Part shown: one piece after another, positions 1-11,767 of the stretch | Layout of the letters: every line of letters begins with the position of its first letter | How positions within the stretch are numbered: position 1 is the first letter of the stretch | Source: Phytophthora colocasiae | Taxonomy: Eukaryota > Oomycota > Peronosporomycetes > Peronosporales > Peronosporaceae | NCBI GenBank assembly: GCA_018806915.1 | Contig: JAGKQI010000100.1 | Coordinates: forward strand, 2,852,001 to 2,916,000 | DNA length: 64,000 bases | Direction of reading: 5' to 3' | Notes under the pieces: model-generated | Database searches by the model: none | What the model was told of the DNA's origin: nothing | Seen by the model: the letters and a program-made list of their open reading frames with translations, nothing else | Translations under genes and position numbers: made by a program

Positions 1-1
1 C

Positions 2-3000
2 TATGATCAACAGCTGGCAAAGGCCATTGATGAAGCAGACCAGTTTGAGTTCAAAGAAGCCGTTCCAGCAAGCGAAGGGATGACGAAGAATTCACCAACC
101 AGTCGATGGAAATTGACGACCTGGTACGAAAAGGATATGAAAGCTATTTAGTAAGGTTGAGGAACTTGCGGGTAACTGATGACTTGTGGGTGGTTGATAC
201 AGGAGCTGGCCATGCCGTGAAGCTCGGGATGACGGTGGTTTAGCCAACTTGGAAAAGGGCATGGACAAACATTTGAGTATGGAAATAAAAGCACATCAAG
301 GAGCAACCTACAAGGAACAGTGAAACTTAGTGTACTTAACCCACAGTGCTACTATAGTGATCTTTCGATAATGAATGTTGCCTTAGACAAAGAATGTGGT
401 AGTAATCTTCTGAGTGCATATTATGGCCACACAAGGGTACCGCCATATTCAATCAAAGTCAGGCGAATTCTTGTATTTCTTGGATAGGAGGAACCGATTC
501 GTATTTGCGGCAGTGGCGATTGATGAAGTATACTATTTGCCAACGAGGCTGCCCAGTCGGAAACAAAAAGTAATGTCAGTCATGACTACTACCATAAGGA
601 TTCAGGATACACTTAAGGAATGGCATCTACGTCTTGGTCATGTAGGAAAAGATCGACTTATGAGTATCTTGTCGAGCGATAATGATCACAGATGCACCCC
701 GACTGTCCAGAAAGGATATGCATAACGTTACGTTCTTTTGTCGCACGTGTGCACTAGCAAAATCAAGGCGGATGTACTACAAAAACCTGGTTGGAGAAAA
801 GGGCTCTGAGCCATTGCACACGTTGCACATGGATTCAGTTGGGAAGTACAGTGTAAAGGGTCTATATGGAAAATTTGGAATTCGGTATGCACTAGCTGTA
901 GTGGATGATGCCACAGCGTACAAGTGGTACTTTGTGATGAAGTCGCTAACAGAAGTTGGGAAAAGGGTGAAAGATCTCATTACACAGCTAGAAAAACAAC
1001 TTCCGTACAAAGTAAAGAGAATAAGGACGGATGGTGGTACAGAATTTGTCAATGAAGTCTCCAAGTCATACTGTATTAAACATGGTCTAATCTACCAACA
1101 ATCTAATGTTGAGTCTCCGGAAGAAAATGGTGCTGCTGAAAGGGCACATCAAACAATGATGGGAAAAGTTCTGATGTGCGCTAATAGGATCCGGTATGGC
1201 TGCAAAATGGTGGCCAGAAGCCTAATGTATACGACTTTTGTCAATAATCGTGTGCCAACGGCACGCCTTAAGGAAATGCCTTATGAGGCATTATTCATGC
1301 AAAAACCTACTGGAATTGCAATAAGGATATGGGGTACCAAGTGCTATGCACATTCCGAAATCAAACGGTCAAACCAAAGTTAGGCGAAAGGGCGATAGAG
1401 TGTAAGTTACTTGGAATGGCTGAAAATCGCAAGGGGTATAGGCTTCTTGATCTGAAAGGTAATAGGTATCTAATTGCTAGAGATGTGAAATTTGGCGTGA
1501 CTGCAACAGTAGGCTTGATTTCATGATCTTTCCGTCTGAGCATCTTGAAGTCAGTAATGAACAAGCTCAGCAGATTCTAAGATTAGAGAAGAGGTCATAT
1601 CCTGCTACACCCGATGAGTCAGCAAAGAGGCAAAGGGTTGTAGAACACAAGTTAGGACAAAGAGAGGATGCTGGAACAGTGGGAGATAGCACGCCACGCG
1701 TGTCCGTACCACCTATTCCTCGCCCTCGTAGAAAACGGGTACCTAATTCTCGATTGAAAGATTATGTTGTCGCTATTAATGTACTCACAACAAGCCCCAA
1801 TGTGATACCGATCCCTCGGTCTATAAAAGAAGCAAGGCGTGGGCCACATGCTAAACAGTGGGAGCAGGCAGTGCAGGCTGAGTACAGTGCACTTACAGCT
1901 AACCATACCGGGAAAATTGTAACATTACTAAAGGGACGGAAAATACTCGGGTGTCACTGGGTGTTTGATGTAAAGTATAATCCTGATGGAACTGTCGAAA
2001 GGTTTAAGGCCCGACTAGTAGTGCGTGGAAACACTCAAATATTTGGGATTGATTTTGATGAAATCTTTTCGCCAGTAGCAAGATATGAGTCCCTTAGACT
2101 GCTACTTGCTCTGGCGACAATAGAGGACATGCATGTCCACCAAATGGATGTCTCCACAGCTTTTCTGAACGGAACACTATTTGAAGACATCTATATGCAG
2201 CAGCCTCCAGGATTCCGTCATGGAGATGCGTTTAGGGTATGTAAGTTAATAAAGAGTCTGTATGGACTGGAAACAGGCACCTCAGATTTGGTATGCTCTG
2301 CTAAACAAGTTCTTGGTGAGCTTAGGGTTTTACCGGTGCAAAAGAAGTACTGTTTGTACCTGTCAAAAGTGGGAGGTAAATGGAGTGACACATATAGCAC
2401 TCATTTGCGTTTACGTGGATGATATCACTATTGCCACAAGTAGTATGAAGTTGATGCAGCAGATTAAGGAAAAGTTAGCATCTCGATTCACAATGAAAGA
2501 TCTTGGCGATATCCACTACCTGCTAAAGATGGAAATTAAGCGAGACAGAGCCAATAAAATCTTAAGTATGGCACAACACAAGTACATATTGGACCTGTTG
2601 GAAAAGTTTAACATGATGGGATGCAACACGGAGCCAACACCTCAAGCAAAAAGTGTGACTTTAGAGAAAGAGACAGATATGAGTCCAGAACAAATACCGG
2701 CTCAACCATTTGACTATAGGGGTCTGGTTGGATCGTTGATGTATCTTGTACGGGGCACACGTCCTGATATAGCTAATTCAGTAAGAGAACTAAGTAAGTT
2801 TCTGTCATGCTATAATAAAACTCACTATAAGGCAGCCCAGAGAGTACTGAAGTATCTGAAAGGAACGTCGACGTACGGTCTCGTGTTTGATGGGAAGAGT
2901 AAAGAAGTAACATACGAGCTGTACACAGACGCGAGCTTCGCGAATGCTAATGAGAATAGAAAGTCAGTAACTGGATATGTGAGTATAATGGCAGATGCGT

Positions 3001-3366
3001 GCATTACTTGGAAAAGTTCACGACAAGATACAGTAAGTCTGCATACTGCTCAATCAGAGTTAATAGCAGCAAGTGAGGGCGTAAAGGAGAGTGAATGGCT
3101 ATGGCATTTACTTGAGGAACTAGGATTTAAGCAGTCACAACCAATAATGTGCTGGTGTGATAATAAAGGAGCTATTAGTATCATTAAGGATCCCGCTAAC
3201 CACTCCTCAACAAAGCATATTGATATCAAAGGATTGTATGCAAGAGAAGTGCATGATAAGGAAGGATAAGCGTGGCGTATTGTAACACAAATGAAATGGT
3301 AGCTGATGCCCCTAACCAAGGCCTTACCACAGGCTTAGTTTGAGAAACTCAGAGATTTGATGGGAG
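2..3366 (+). pseudogene. copia pol polyprotein remnant (PR-INT-RT-RNase H)
   Basis: Domains seen in order. An aspartic protease motif WVVDTGAGH lies at 187-225. A GAG-pre-integrase segment with WHLRLGHVGKDRL lies at about 618-660. The integrase core at 720-1383 has HMD, RTDGGTEF and PEENGAAER, consistent with the D,D,E triad. Reverse transcriptase spans about 1830-2650, with the DVSTAFLNG motif and the catalytic YVDDI at about 2414-2428. RNase H spans about 2920-3250, with LYTDASF, QSELIAASE, CDNKGAISI and TKHIDIK. The reading frame changes near 76, 700, 1350, 1525, 2265 and 3270. Near 3310-3350 the C-terminal tail is still recognisable (ADALTKALPQ-like) but out of frame. It is a dead copy; the RT active site itself is intact. 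Confidence 0.9.
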
Positions 3367-4063
3367 TTAAGAACTTAGCACAACCTAAACCTTTAGGGAT
3401 AAAAAGAGTACAAAACCTCACAACGATGTGTGCACTAAAGGTGGGTAATATAACCATTGACTTGATCAAACAACTGACATGATGTAGGTCAAGGTGTTAA
3501 CACGCAAAGGTATGGGTCTCCATGATGTGGGTGATGGATTGGAATCGCAAGATGTGATTATGATTTGGACCACAAGATGTGAAAGTTGAAGTGAAAAGAT
3601 ACTTTTTAGCAAAGGTCAAGAAGATGGGAAAGGAACACTGAAACAAGAAAGGATTTTAATATCTTTATGACTTCAAGTCAATCAGTTAAAGACTAGACTA
3701 GGACACACCAAAATAATTTGGTGCTAGCACAGCAAGGGACCCCGTTGACCGCATCTAGAAGGGAGGGCAGAAGCCCCAACCATGGCGTATGTCTCCTTGG
3801 ACCGCCGCTCCCCAAACTCTGAAATGGAATTACCGCAGGACGAGCCTGGGCGTTGTAACTGTGATTGTCCTAGCCCCCCGAAGGTTTGAAAGCGGCCAGA
3901 GGCGCTTAGTCGAACTGAAGTGAAATTGGAAGTGAGAAGTGTTTGGCAGTGAAATGAAGGGCATCTAGAGTCACAAAGAAAATTAAGCACCCTAGAACAC
4001 ATAAGGAAATGAATTCGTGGTTATAATTTAGCTTTGGCGTTACAAACTAACTCTATGATAGGC

Positions 4064-4231
4064 ATCATATGACAATATGATGCAACGGAAGATAAATTCT
4101 GCGATAAGATGCAGTTGAACGCCTCAAATTTGGATTGAAGTAAGTTATCATATGACAATATGATGCAACGGACAATAAGCAATGAAAGAGATAAGATGCA
4201 GTTGAACCTCTAATTTGGATTGAAGTAACTC
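4064..4231. repeat. 84-bp imperfect tandem duplication
   Basis: Two copies of an 84-bp unit lie head to tail (4064-4147 and 4148-4231). Both begin ATCATATGACAATATGATG and both contain GATAAGATGCAGTTGAAC and a TTTGGATTGAAGTAA-like end. The copies differ by scattered substitutions and compensating small indels. They lie in the non-coding 3' region of the copia element, just before the 3' LTR. They may be part of the element's 3' untranslated region or a later duplication. Confidence 0.85.
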
Positions 4232-4330
4232 TGCGAAAGGTCGTGACATGAACAGTGACTTTGGACATATGCGAACTGAGAAAGGAAAGGTTGGATAAGA
4301 CAGGCATACGTAATGGGGGCATGTGTGAAC

Positions 4331-4342
4331 TTTTAGTGGGAG
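4331..4342 (+). other. polypurine tract before the 3' LTR
   Basis: A TTTTAGTGGGAG tract sits directly before TGTTAGGATG. In copia elements a GTGGGAG-like polypurine tract immediately 5' of a TGTT... LTR start primes plus-strand synthesis. The assignment rests on this junction only, because the partner 5' LTR is not in the window. Confidence 0.65.
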
Positions 4343-4600
4343 TGTTAGGATGTGATACTTGATATGATAAGCCAATCCGAAAAGGTTCAGGCACATGCCC
4401 TTAATGTCACTTCATGCCACAACTTAAGAGCTACATTTGCTGGGTGATGTAAGGAAAGAGAGGACGCGTGGCAATTTGACCCGCAGGCAAGGTCTCCTCA
4501 CTTCTGAACTGACAGCCAAAAACCAAAGATAACATTCGCCTTAGACGTCGAGTATATCGTTCGGGAGGTTGGCGATGTCTACATGTAGATGCTTTACTCG
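4343..4600 (+). repeat. putative 3' LTR of the copia element (3' limit uncertain)
   Basis: Sequence beginning TGTTAGGATGTGATACTTG follows the polypurine tract, as expected for an LTR left edge. I could not find a matching CA-3' terminus with target duplication, so the right end given here is arbitrary and the LTR may be truncated. No open reading frame of note lies in this stretch. Confidence 0.5.
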
Positions 4601-4654
4601 CAGGGAAATTATCAAGTCGAGTGTAATGCTAAGCATTTCAATTGAGTCACGCAA

Positions 4655-5223
4655 TTGCCGATGTTGTCAATCATGGCAAATGGGAGAAACCTACTTCTAG
4701 AGCACTATCACACTCAGACAAGATCGACTTCGCACCACGTCATCTCGATACTTCTGTCGACCATCGACAATTTCCGCGTCGAGCAGTTCTTTAAAGTGGC
4801 AACTGACCGAGGGCTGGACGCGTTGAAGGAGGCTGAACGCGAACAAGGACTGCTGCTGAAATACGAAAATCGACTGTACACTCAAGACCAGCGCTTGTGC
4901 GAGGAATTGGGCAGACTTCGTCAACGTGCTTTGCATGCTCAATTGGAACCCTCTCTTCCGCTTGGGGATAATCACAGGCTGATATCGCTCACTGCTTTCA
5001 CAAGAGCGATTGAAACCTTTTCAATATGACTTCCGATCGAGAAGTACTGGAGATGGAGGTGGCGCTACGGGTCTATCTGGAAGTGGCTTCACATCGGTTT
5101 GTCGACCTGGTGCCCACGCTCAAGATGCTCTATTGGAATTGCTGGAATAGAACAGAACGTTGCAATACTTTGAAGTTCCAGCCTTACACGCCGTGTAACA
5201 CGGTCGTCGGAACGCCAACGTAG
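4655..5223 (+). pseudogene. unrecognised coding remnant, possibly broken
   Basis: Two partly overlapping open frames (4655-5029 and 5026-5223) are in different phases. The first contains an Arg/Glu/Leu-rich, coiled-coil-like segment (residues about 45-100, with EAEREQGLLLKYENRL). The second has no recognisable domain. I do not recognise the family. The change of frame near 5028 could be an unseen small intron or a frameshift, so gene status is doubtful. It lies between the copia LTR and the convergent TRM112 gene. Confidence 0.25.
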
Positions 5224-5271
5224 GAAGAAGCAGTCATCTAATACATTAAGCGATGTAAATCCCTGAACCAT

Positions 5272-6014
5272 TTACAGTTCGTCCTCTTCCAGCAGCATGT
5301 TGGGCACGGCATTCGACACGGGGTAGCTCCGTCCACAGTTGTTGCAAACAAGCTCTCCTTCCACGATATTCGTCTGTATAAACCATCACAAAACACAACA
5401 GCTCGTTAATATTCGATACATCAGCGGCCACACTTACTGATCTGAGCAACTTTCAATAGCTTACGTCAAAAATCACACGGTGAACAAGCTTCAGCAGTTC
5501 ATCCTGCTCTGCCAGGTCAGCAGGGATCTGCTCCGGCAGAATCGGCACCTCCGGGTGGCTCAACTGTATATAACCCAACAGTCCATCAGTTCACGCTCTC
5601 AACATGACACTTCTATCTCTGTACTGCGACGCACCTCCTTCGTCGTGTGGCACAGTGCCGGGTAGTCAATGGACTTCATAATGTGCAGCATGAACTTCTT
5701 GCTGTACTGCGTCTCCAGCACTACGACACCGTCCATCTCCGGCACAATCTGTAGTAATAACAGTGTCAATTCATTATCAGTCGCTGCAGTCAACAAGTAG
5801 CAAGCAAAAATCCGTTGCATCGTACGCGTAAAGGGAAGTTCAGCGGACGAGCATTAGCATCGCGTCCAGCCGTGTCAGCACACGCCTATCAGAGAGCGAA
5901 ACCACACACACCCGTCAATAGAAGATCGATAAATCGGCGCTTCGCACGCTTGAGTCAGCGTCGGCCACGCACCTTGACGTGGCACACGAGCATGTTGTGG
6001 GTCAGGAGGCGCAT
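5272..6014 (-). CDS. TRM112: TRM112-like methyltransferase activator, five exons
   Basis: Small zinc-binding partner that activates several methyltransferases acting on tRNA, rRNA and release factor (Trm9, Trm11, Bud23 and Mtq2 in yeast). Exons on the minus strand: 6014-5973, 5885-5826, 5748-5635, 5563-5465 and 5373-5272 (417 nt, 138 aa; the yeast protein is 135 aa). The N-terminus MRLLTHNMLVCHVK and the C-terminal segment EGELVCNNCGRSYPV...PNMLLEEDEL are family hallmarks. The exon 1/2 junction gives VKACADTAGRDA followed by NFPLR, as in yeast. CNNC is one half of the zinc site. All introns have GT-AG ends and all junctions are phase 0. It is divergent from the nucleostemin-like GTPase 355 bp away. 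The family call is strong; the exon limits were read by eye. Confidence 0.88.
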
Positions 6015-6369
6015 ATTGGTCAGGTCAAGTCTTTTGTGACTGGCACCTAGACCGTTTAGTTTTGTTCTCTTGAGTTCACTATGGTGAATATTGACTTGGT
6101 GTATGTAAGTGGACAGCTTTACTTGCAGCATGATATTATTTCTGCCAATGAGAAAGAACACACCCCGTCTCAAGTCAATCACGCTTCTGTTCATTTGTCC
6201 ACCGATTTACACTTAATTCGGGGCTCATTAGTACGCCCGGCTCAAATATGTATTAGTCTTTATTTATTAATCATGATTGGTTAATAATGCCTTGTATAGA
6301 ACGACTGGAGCGGACGCCAACGGTTGTCAAAAGCATTAGCGCCACAGTCGGAAGGAACTTGCAGCCAAG
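6015..6369. other. intergenic spacer between divergent TRM112 and GTPase genes
   Basis: A 355-bp spacer between two start codons pointing away from each other. It must hold both promoters. A GCTCATTAG sequence near 6223 resembles an oomycete initiator but is weak. No further gene was seen. Confidence 0.6.
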
Positions 6370-7911
6370 ATGGTCAAGAAGAAAGGGAAATCCAAGCGTT
6401 TATCACTGCACAAGAAGTACAAAATCGCCCGCAAGGTGCGCGAGCACAAGCGTCAGGAGCGGAAGTCGGAGAGACTCAACCAGCACAAGAAGAAAAAAGA
6501 CCCAGGTATCCCTAACAACTGGCCGTTCAAGGAGGAGCTCCTGCTGCAGGTGGAGCAGTCCCGTTTAGCTGAGATCGAGTCACAACGTCAGGCTCAATTG
6601 CAGCGCAAAGAGGACAAGAAGAAGGCGAAGCAACTAGCCAAGCTCGAGCGTAACAATGCCAACCAGATGTCTCTGATCACCCCGTTGAGTGTGGAAATGC
6701 AGGCTAAAAAGGACTTGAAGCACGCGGTGCAAGCGGCTGAAGTGGTGTTTATTGTCCTTGATGCTCGTGACCCGCAGGGCTCTCGTTCGCTCTCTTTAGA
6801 GGACGGACTTGTGGCCAAGGGACAGAAGAAGGTGGTGCTTGTACTTAACAAGATCGACCTGGTGTCAGCCGAGACGGCGCAGAAGTGGGCCACGTACCTG
6901 CGTCGTTTCCACCCTACAATCCCAGTCCGTGCACTCAACAGCAAGATCTCGGAGAGCTCTAAGAAGACGAAGCAGGAGAAGGGCCACAAGGCTCTGTACG
7001 ACCGTCAACAGGAGATCAGCGGCATGCGTGACAATGGAGAAGTGCAGCCGCTGCGTGTGTTCCTGGATGAACTGGCTGAGAAGACAGACAAGCCTATCAG
7101 CGTAGCTGTTGTGGGTTACCCGAATGTAGGCAAGAGTACCCTCATCAACTCCATCAAGCGTCGGCAGATGGTGAACGTGTCCAGTAACCCTCAGTCCACT
7201 AAGACTGCGCAGGAAGTGCATTATGGTGAGAAGATTGTGCTGGTGGACTGCCCTGCACTTGATCCGGACTACAGTGATGAGTCTTCTGCTATTATGCGGC
7301 ACGGAATTGCTGGTGTCTTCGTTGAGGACCCTGTTCCAGTAGTGAAGAGCGTCATTGAACGTGGAGATGCCATGAACCTTATGCAGACGCTGCAGATCCC
7401 AGTATTCAGAAATCACGAAGAGTTCCTTACCAAGCTGGCCATCAAGCGCAACCTGCTACGTAAGGGAGGCGACCCAGACATTTTGATGGTGGCTCGGACT
7501 TTCCTTCAGAATTTGGGCAAGGGTGTCTACAGTCCGTCCTGCTTGCCTCCTGCTAAGTCCAAGTCTCGGTTTGAGCTGCCTGCCTGGTATAAGAAGCTGG
7601 ATCTGTCTAAGGTTCGTTATGTACTGGTGCAGTGATGATTTCTTTATTATTTGTACTAACATTTGTGTATTATTTTTTAGCTTGCGGACGCCGAGACGCT
7701 ACTGTACAGCTCCAACCCAACCGGCCACAAACGTGTCCTCACATTCAAGGCTGCTCCTGTCTCCCACGCTGCGGGCGAGACGACTGAATACGATCTCATT
7801 ATGGGTGAACTGCCGGAGAATGATGGTCTCACCTCGGAAGACAAAAGCGAGGATGAAGACGCTGACATGGGCGAGGAAGAGGAGGAAGAGATGAATGACG
7901 ACGAGGAATAA
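6370..7911 (+). CDS. nucleostemin/Grn1-like circularly permuted GTPase
   Basis: Nucleolar GTPase of the YlqF/YawG family (GNL3, GNL3L, yeast Nug1, fission yeast Grn1), which acts in large-subunit ribosome assembly and export. Exons 6370-7611 and 7681-7911 encode 490 aa. The 69-nt intron carries a TACTAAC branch site at about 7653-7659. Residues 1-80 are a very basic Grn1-type N-terminus (MVKKKGKSKRLSLHKKYK). The G motifs appear in permuted order: G4 NKID at about residue 158, then G5, then G1 GYPNVGKST at about residue 248, then G3 DCPALD at about residue 292. G3 has Ala where DxPG usually has Gly; nucleostemins also deviate there. The C-terminus is strongly acidic (EEEEEEMNDDEE). Without splicing the frame stops at 7635, so the intron is needed for the acidic tail. 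Confidence 0.9.
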
Positions 7912-8047
7912 GCGCAGGCACAGCGTCGTCCCTAGACCAATACATGTACTTATTAACCATGACAGATTGATCACCAAGGTTTGAATAATGCCAAGTTTTC
8001 TTGCAAGAAGTATCTCTAGATAGCCAAAACATTATCCGTCGTTCTCA

Positions 8048-9945
8048 TCAATTATCTGGCTGCAAGAGTTCATCGTATTCGTCTCGTAGCACCAATGCCT
8101 CCTGAAGCATTTCTTCCACCTGAGCTGTTGAAAATTCTCCCCCCTTCGAATCCTGCGCACGACGTTTACAAGCGCACTTGCTCTTCGTGCGACGACACTT
8201 CCGGCAAAAGGCTGGCGGTTTGTTGTCTACTTCTTCTCCATTTGCTGCTTTCTTGTCGTTGGCCTCGTTCTCTGGTACTGGGGCAACATCCGTGTCGACA
8301 GCAACGTCGCTATCCTTCCGTACGTCGTAGAACAGTTGAAGTAGCTGCTGGATCTCTGATGTATCCAACTTGGTCAACGTTTTAACTTGCTCACTACGGA
8401 TAGCAGCACAAAAACGTCAGATAAGGGGTTAAGTAGCAGAGTACGAAGCAGTACAACGTACCTTCGTTCCCCTTCCAAGAGATCCTTGGGTTTGATGTCA
8501 TAAGCTACAAGCAGTAAAATTGTCGCGACACAGGCCCACTATCACAGATATGTTAGCATCTACTTCGAACCAAAAGCTAACATCAAATCACTAGCTTACC
8601 TGGTGTGCATTCCGAGTATCGATGGCATCCCGCAGTGTAAATGTCTCGGTGATCGTGTCGATACGGTGGTTTGCGAAACGATCACTCGCAAGCTTCAGTT
8701 TAAGTGCAACTTGCGGCAACGGACGACGTAGCATGAGTGATAGAGAATTCCAGCGCTCAACACGTATCTGGCGAGCGTGTCTGCGTGCAGCATCCGCTTC
8801 GATCTTCTCTGGTCCTTGGATCAAGGGGTCGGATTCGCCTTCGTTCTCTTCCTTCGCGGGCACTGGAAGTCCAGCTACCAGCAGTGTCGTTTCGTGAGTG
8901 ATCCAGCCCGAAAGCAACCCCCAAAGGTGACTGAAAGGTGGCAAATCATTCAGTGTCACCACCTCCTCGTCATCAAAGTCGGAGATCTCAAAGCTGTCTG
9001 CGGACGAGACGTCACTGGCAGCAGCATCACTCTCATCGCTGTCGCTCACTACAATATCGTCTTCGTTGCCCTCTTCTTCCTGACTTTTCTTGACTAACTT
9101 CTCCACTTTCTTGGCCAGTTTCTGCTTGTGCGCTGGGAAAATGTAGCCATCAATAAGCGTTGCATGTTCCACAGTCGGGAAATTCCTGTCCGGTGCTGCA
9201 GGACTCGCATTTTCTTTCAACTGGGATGATGTTGCAGCTTCTAGTGCAGGTGGAACACCCACAGACACAGCGTTCGCTGTCGTGTGTTTCCTCTCGACAA
9301 TGCCCAGGTCCTGCGTCTTGGCCCACACTGATCTAGCCTTTGGCATTGGCTCAGGTTTATGTACTGGAGTCTCGACTTGTTTGACAGGCGTTGCATCGTC
9401 TTCGTAGTCAAGTGGATTGGGCTTGTCCGTGCCGAAAACTTCAACTAGAGACGGAACCAATTGCGGAGGCTTTTGAGACAGTCTGGATAGCAGCAACCGA
9501 GCTTTCTGCAAGAAACAATACAGTGATACAACACGCAGCAATACACATAGTCATTAATCTCTAGTTTTACAGCGTTTTGGGCGAAAACGATCAATAGAGA
9601 CCTTGAGACAAAGAGGAGAACAAAATTGTCGTTCATAGTGCGCGTCATAAATCTCTTTGCGAGCCAAGGAGACACGGAACTTGCCGATTGACCTGATGCA
9701 AATGTAAGTGATTAGATTGGCTAAAACTCAAAAATTAACTACAGTGCATACTTGGCCAATAGGCTCTCGCAGGCAGGGAAGGCGCAGCGCTTGGCGGCGG
9801 CGCGTTCTTCGAAGACCTCCTCCATCTGCCGACGCTGTAGCACCTGCCCACTTAATTCCAGGTACCGCATGGGCACTCGCGGCGCTAGCAACGTCGCCAT
9901 GAGCGCGAAGGCCTCATGCACGTTTGAGCCATTGACGCTTGTCAT
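8048..9945 (-). CDS. RPAP2: RPAP2/RTR1-like RNA polymerase II CTD phosphatase, five exons
   Basis: RPAP2/Rtr1 proteins bind RNA polymerase II, remove Ser5 phosphate from its C-terminal domain and help import the enzyme. Exons: 9945-9752, 9692-9602, 9505-8600, 8538-8462 and 8393-8048 (1614 nt, 537 aa). The RTR1 domain is split over exons 1-3: KRCAFPAC gives the first Cys pair, then IGKFRVSLARKEIYD, then QFCSPLC gives the second Cys pair, with spacing like human RPAP2. The middle (about residues 200-290) is acidic and Ser-rich. The C-terminal exon has a second Cys cluster (FCRKCRRTKSKCACKRR). All junctions are GT-AG and restore frame. The start is the only ATG before the zinc motif. Confidence 0.87.
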
Positions 9946-10662
9946 GTTTTGAGAAAAAATGTGTTGTATAAAATGGATGGACTATTTGGACTAAATTTTC
10001 GATAGTGAAATGGAGTTTAAATGTTGACTTGATCTTTGTATTGTAACTTCAACTTATAGAGTGTTGGTCATCGCTCGTCCCTAGACTTGCATTTGGGATG
10101 AAAGATCTTACGCTACATCTCGTGCCGATAATGTTGGTAAAGGCTCATGCCATTCTGGTGGCATCACCAGATTGCAGTGCTCATGTTAGCGCGAGTTGCG
10201 ATAGTTTAGTAATAGTATATGCATAGTAATGTACTGTATGAAGTCACGAAAGCTACATCTCGTTCTCGCCCGCAAAGCTCCATTCTCGCCCGACATAAAG
10301 TCCATATTATTTTCGTGCCAAGACTGTCGTACCGACCATGAGTCGATGCATGCTGCGAACACAAGAGCCCACGCCATCGACAGCAACACAGCAAAGAGTG
10401 CAGCTCAGCATCTCTCGACTTTCAACCAAATTCAGTTGTCCGCGCCACTAGTGAAGGCATTGACAAGCTGCAGAGTTCTCAACTTCAACTTTGCTTCAGG
10501 CTCGACGGATTGGATGCAGCTTTTCTTCAGATCCTTTAACAGCAGCTCCCACTTCAACTTGCGCTTTTCATCCAATCAGCGATTTTTTGCATACGTATCG
10601 GTATCCAAATGGAGTCAAACGTCAGAACCAGATTCCCCCTCAAAGTCGCAGTCAGTACCATA
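9946..10662. other. intergenic region, no supported gene
   Basis: 717 bp between the divergent RPAP2 and enoyl-CoA hydratase genes. A 144-codon open frame at 10229-10663 has no recognisable motif and overlaps the hydratase start, so it is not called. AT-rich stretches near 9950-10060 and 10195-10230 fit untranslated or promoter sequence. Confidence 0.5.
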
Positions 10663-11558
10663 ATGTTCGCCCTCCGCAAGTCTTCACGCCGTGTATTCGC
10701 CCGCAGCTTCGCCACCAAAGGTACATTCCCTCTGTAAACCACATACAAACTTTCAGTCAAAGTTAACTCGTATATGTAATGTCAGCTGAATATGAGAACA
10801 TCCGTACGGAAGTGCGAGGCAAAGTGGCCATTATCACTCTGCACCGCCCTAAAGCCTTAAACGCTCTGTGCAGCCCCCTAATTGAAGAACTGAACGGAGC
10901 TGCACACGCCTTTGACGCCGACAAGAACATTGGAGCCATCGTCATCACCGGCAGCGACAAGGCCTTTGCGGCTGGAGCGGATATCAAGGAGATGGCTACC
11001 AAGAGCTTCGTGGAAGCTTATTCCTCCAACATGTTCGCCAACTGGGGGGACATCACTAAGGTTTCGAAGCCAGTTATTGCAGCTGTGAACGGCTATGCTC
11101 TGGGTGGTGGCTGCGAGCTGGCTATGCTCTGTGACCTCATCATTGCCGGGGACAAGGCCAAGTTCGGTCAGCCGGAGATCACTCTCGGCACGATTCCAGG
11201 CTGTGGAGGCACCCAGCGTCTCATCCGAGCGGTGGGCAAGTCCAAGGCCATGGAGATGATCCTCACGGGCAACATGATCGACGCTCAACAGGCCGAGAAG
11301 GACGGTCTGGTAGCTCGTGTTGTGCCTGCGGACCAACTACTGGATGAAGCTCTCAAGACGGCCAACAAGATCGCCAGCTTCTCGCAGCCTGTGGTCAAGA
11401 TGGCCAAGGAGGCTGTCAATGCTGCGTACGAGCAGTCGCTGCAGGAGGGACTCAAGTACGAGAGCCGTCTGTTCTGGAGCTCCTTTGCTACCAAGGACCA
11501 GAAGGAGGGCATGGCTGCTTTTGTTGAGAAGCGCAAGGCTGACTTCAAGGACGAGTAA
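10663..11558 (+). CDS. ECHS1: mitochondrial enoyl-CoA hydratase (short-chain crotonase)
   Basis: Hydrates trans-2-enoyl-CoA to 3-hydroxyacyl-CoA in beta-oxidation. Exons 10663-10720 and 10786-11558 encode 276 aa. Exon 1 encodes a typical mitochondrial presequence ([19 protein letters not shown]), rich in Arg and Ser without acids. A 65-nt intron ends in GTCAG and the phase-1 junction gives [11 protein letters not shown]. The crotonase fold is clear: the oxyanion-hole loop [12 protein letters not shown], then [17 protein letters not shown] with the first catalytic Glu, then [21 protein letters not shown] with the second catalytic Glu. An in-frame ATG at 10779 would skip the presequence; it lies inside the intron and is rejected as the start. 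Confidence 0.93.
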
Positions 11559-11767
11559 GCAGACATCCGAGACAAAATGGTTTGCTCACTTGGTGATTGC
11601 CAGAGTTAACTGCTATCTGTAAGCTATTAGCCAGTCAAACGGTCCGCCAGGACAAAAAGAACTGCAACTCTATAGAGTTGTCAGTCTTTTGCCTGTCGTC
11701 TGGAGGTCATGACTGGCGAATTCCTACTGAAGCTGTTGCTACTTGGCTGCAATGAGAACACCTTCCT

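Larger units (their letters stand above)
1..4342 (+). mobile_element. Ty1/copia-type LTR retrotransposon, decayed, 5' end outside the window
   Basis: Protease, GAG-pre-integrase, integrase, reverse transcriptase and RNase H follow in the copia order (integrase before RT), so this is Ty1/copia rather than Ty3/gypsy. The left end, with gag and the 5' LTR, lies upstream of the window. The coding part is broken by several frameshifts. After the RNase H region about 0.9 kb of non-coding sequence runs to a purine-rich tract (about 4336-4342) immediately followed by TGTTAGGATG at 4343. That is the usual PPT/LTR junction of copia elements, so the internal region ends near 4342. No autonomous activity is expected from this copy. 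Confidence 0.93.

Noticed and set aside
10229..10663. 144-codon plus-strand open frame upstream of the hydratase
   Set aside because: No motif, overlaps the true start region and has untranslated-like composition.
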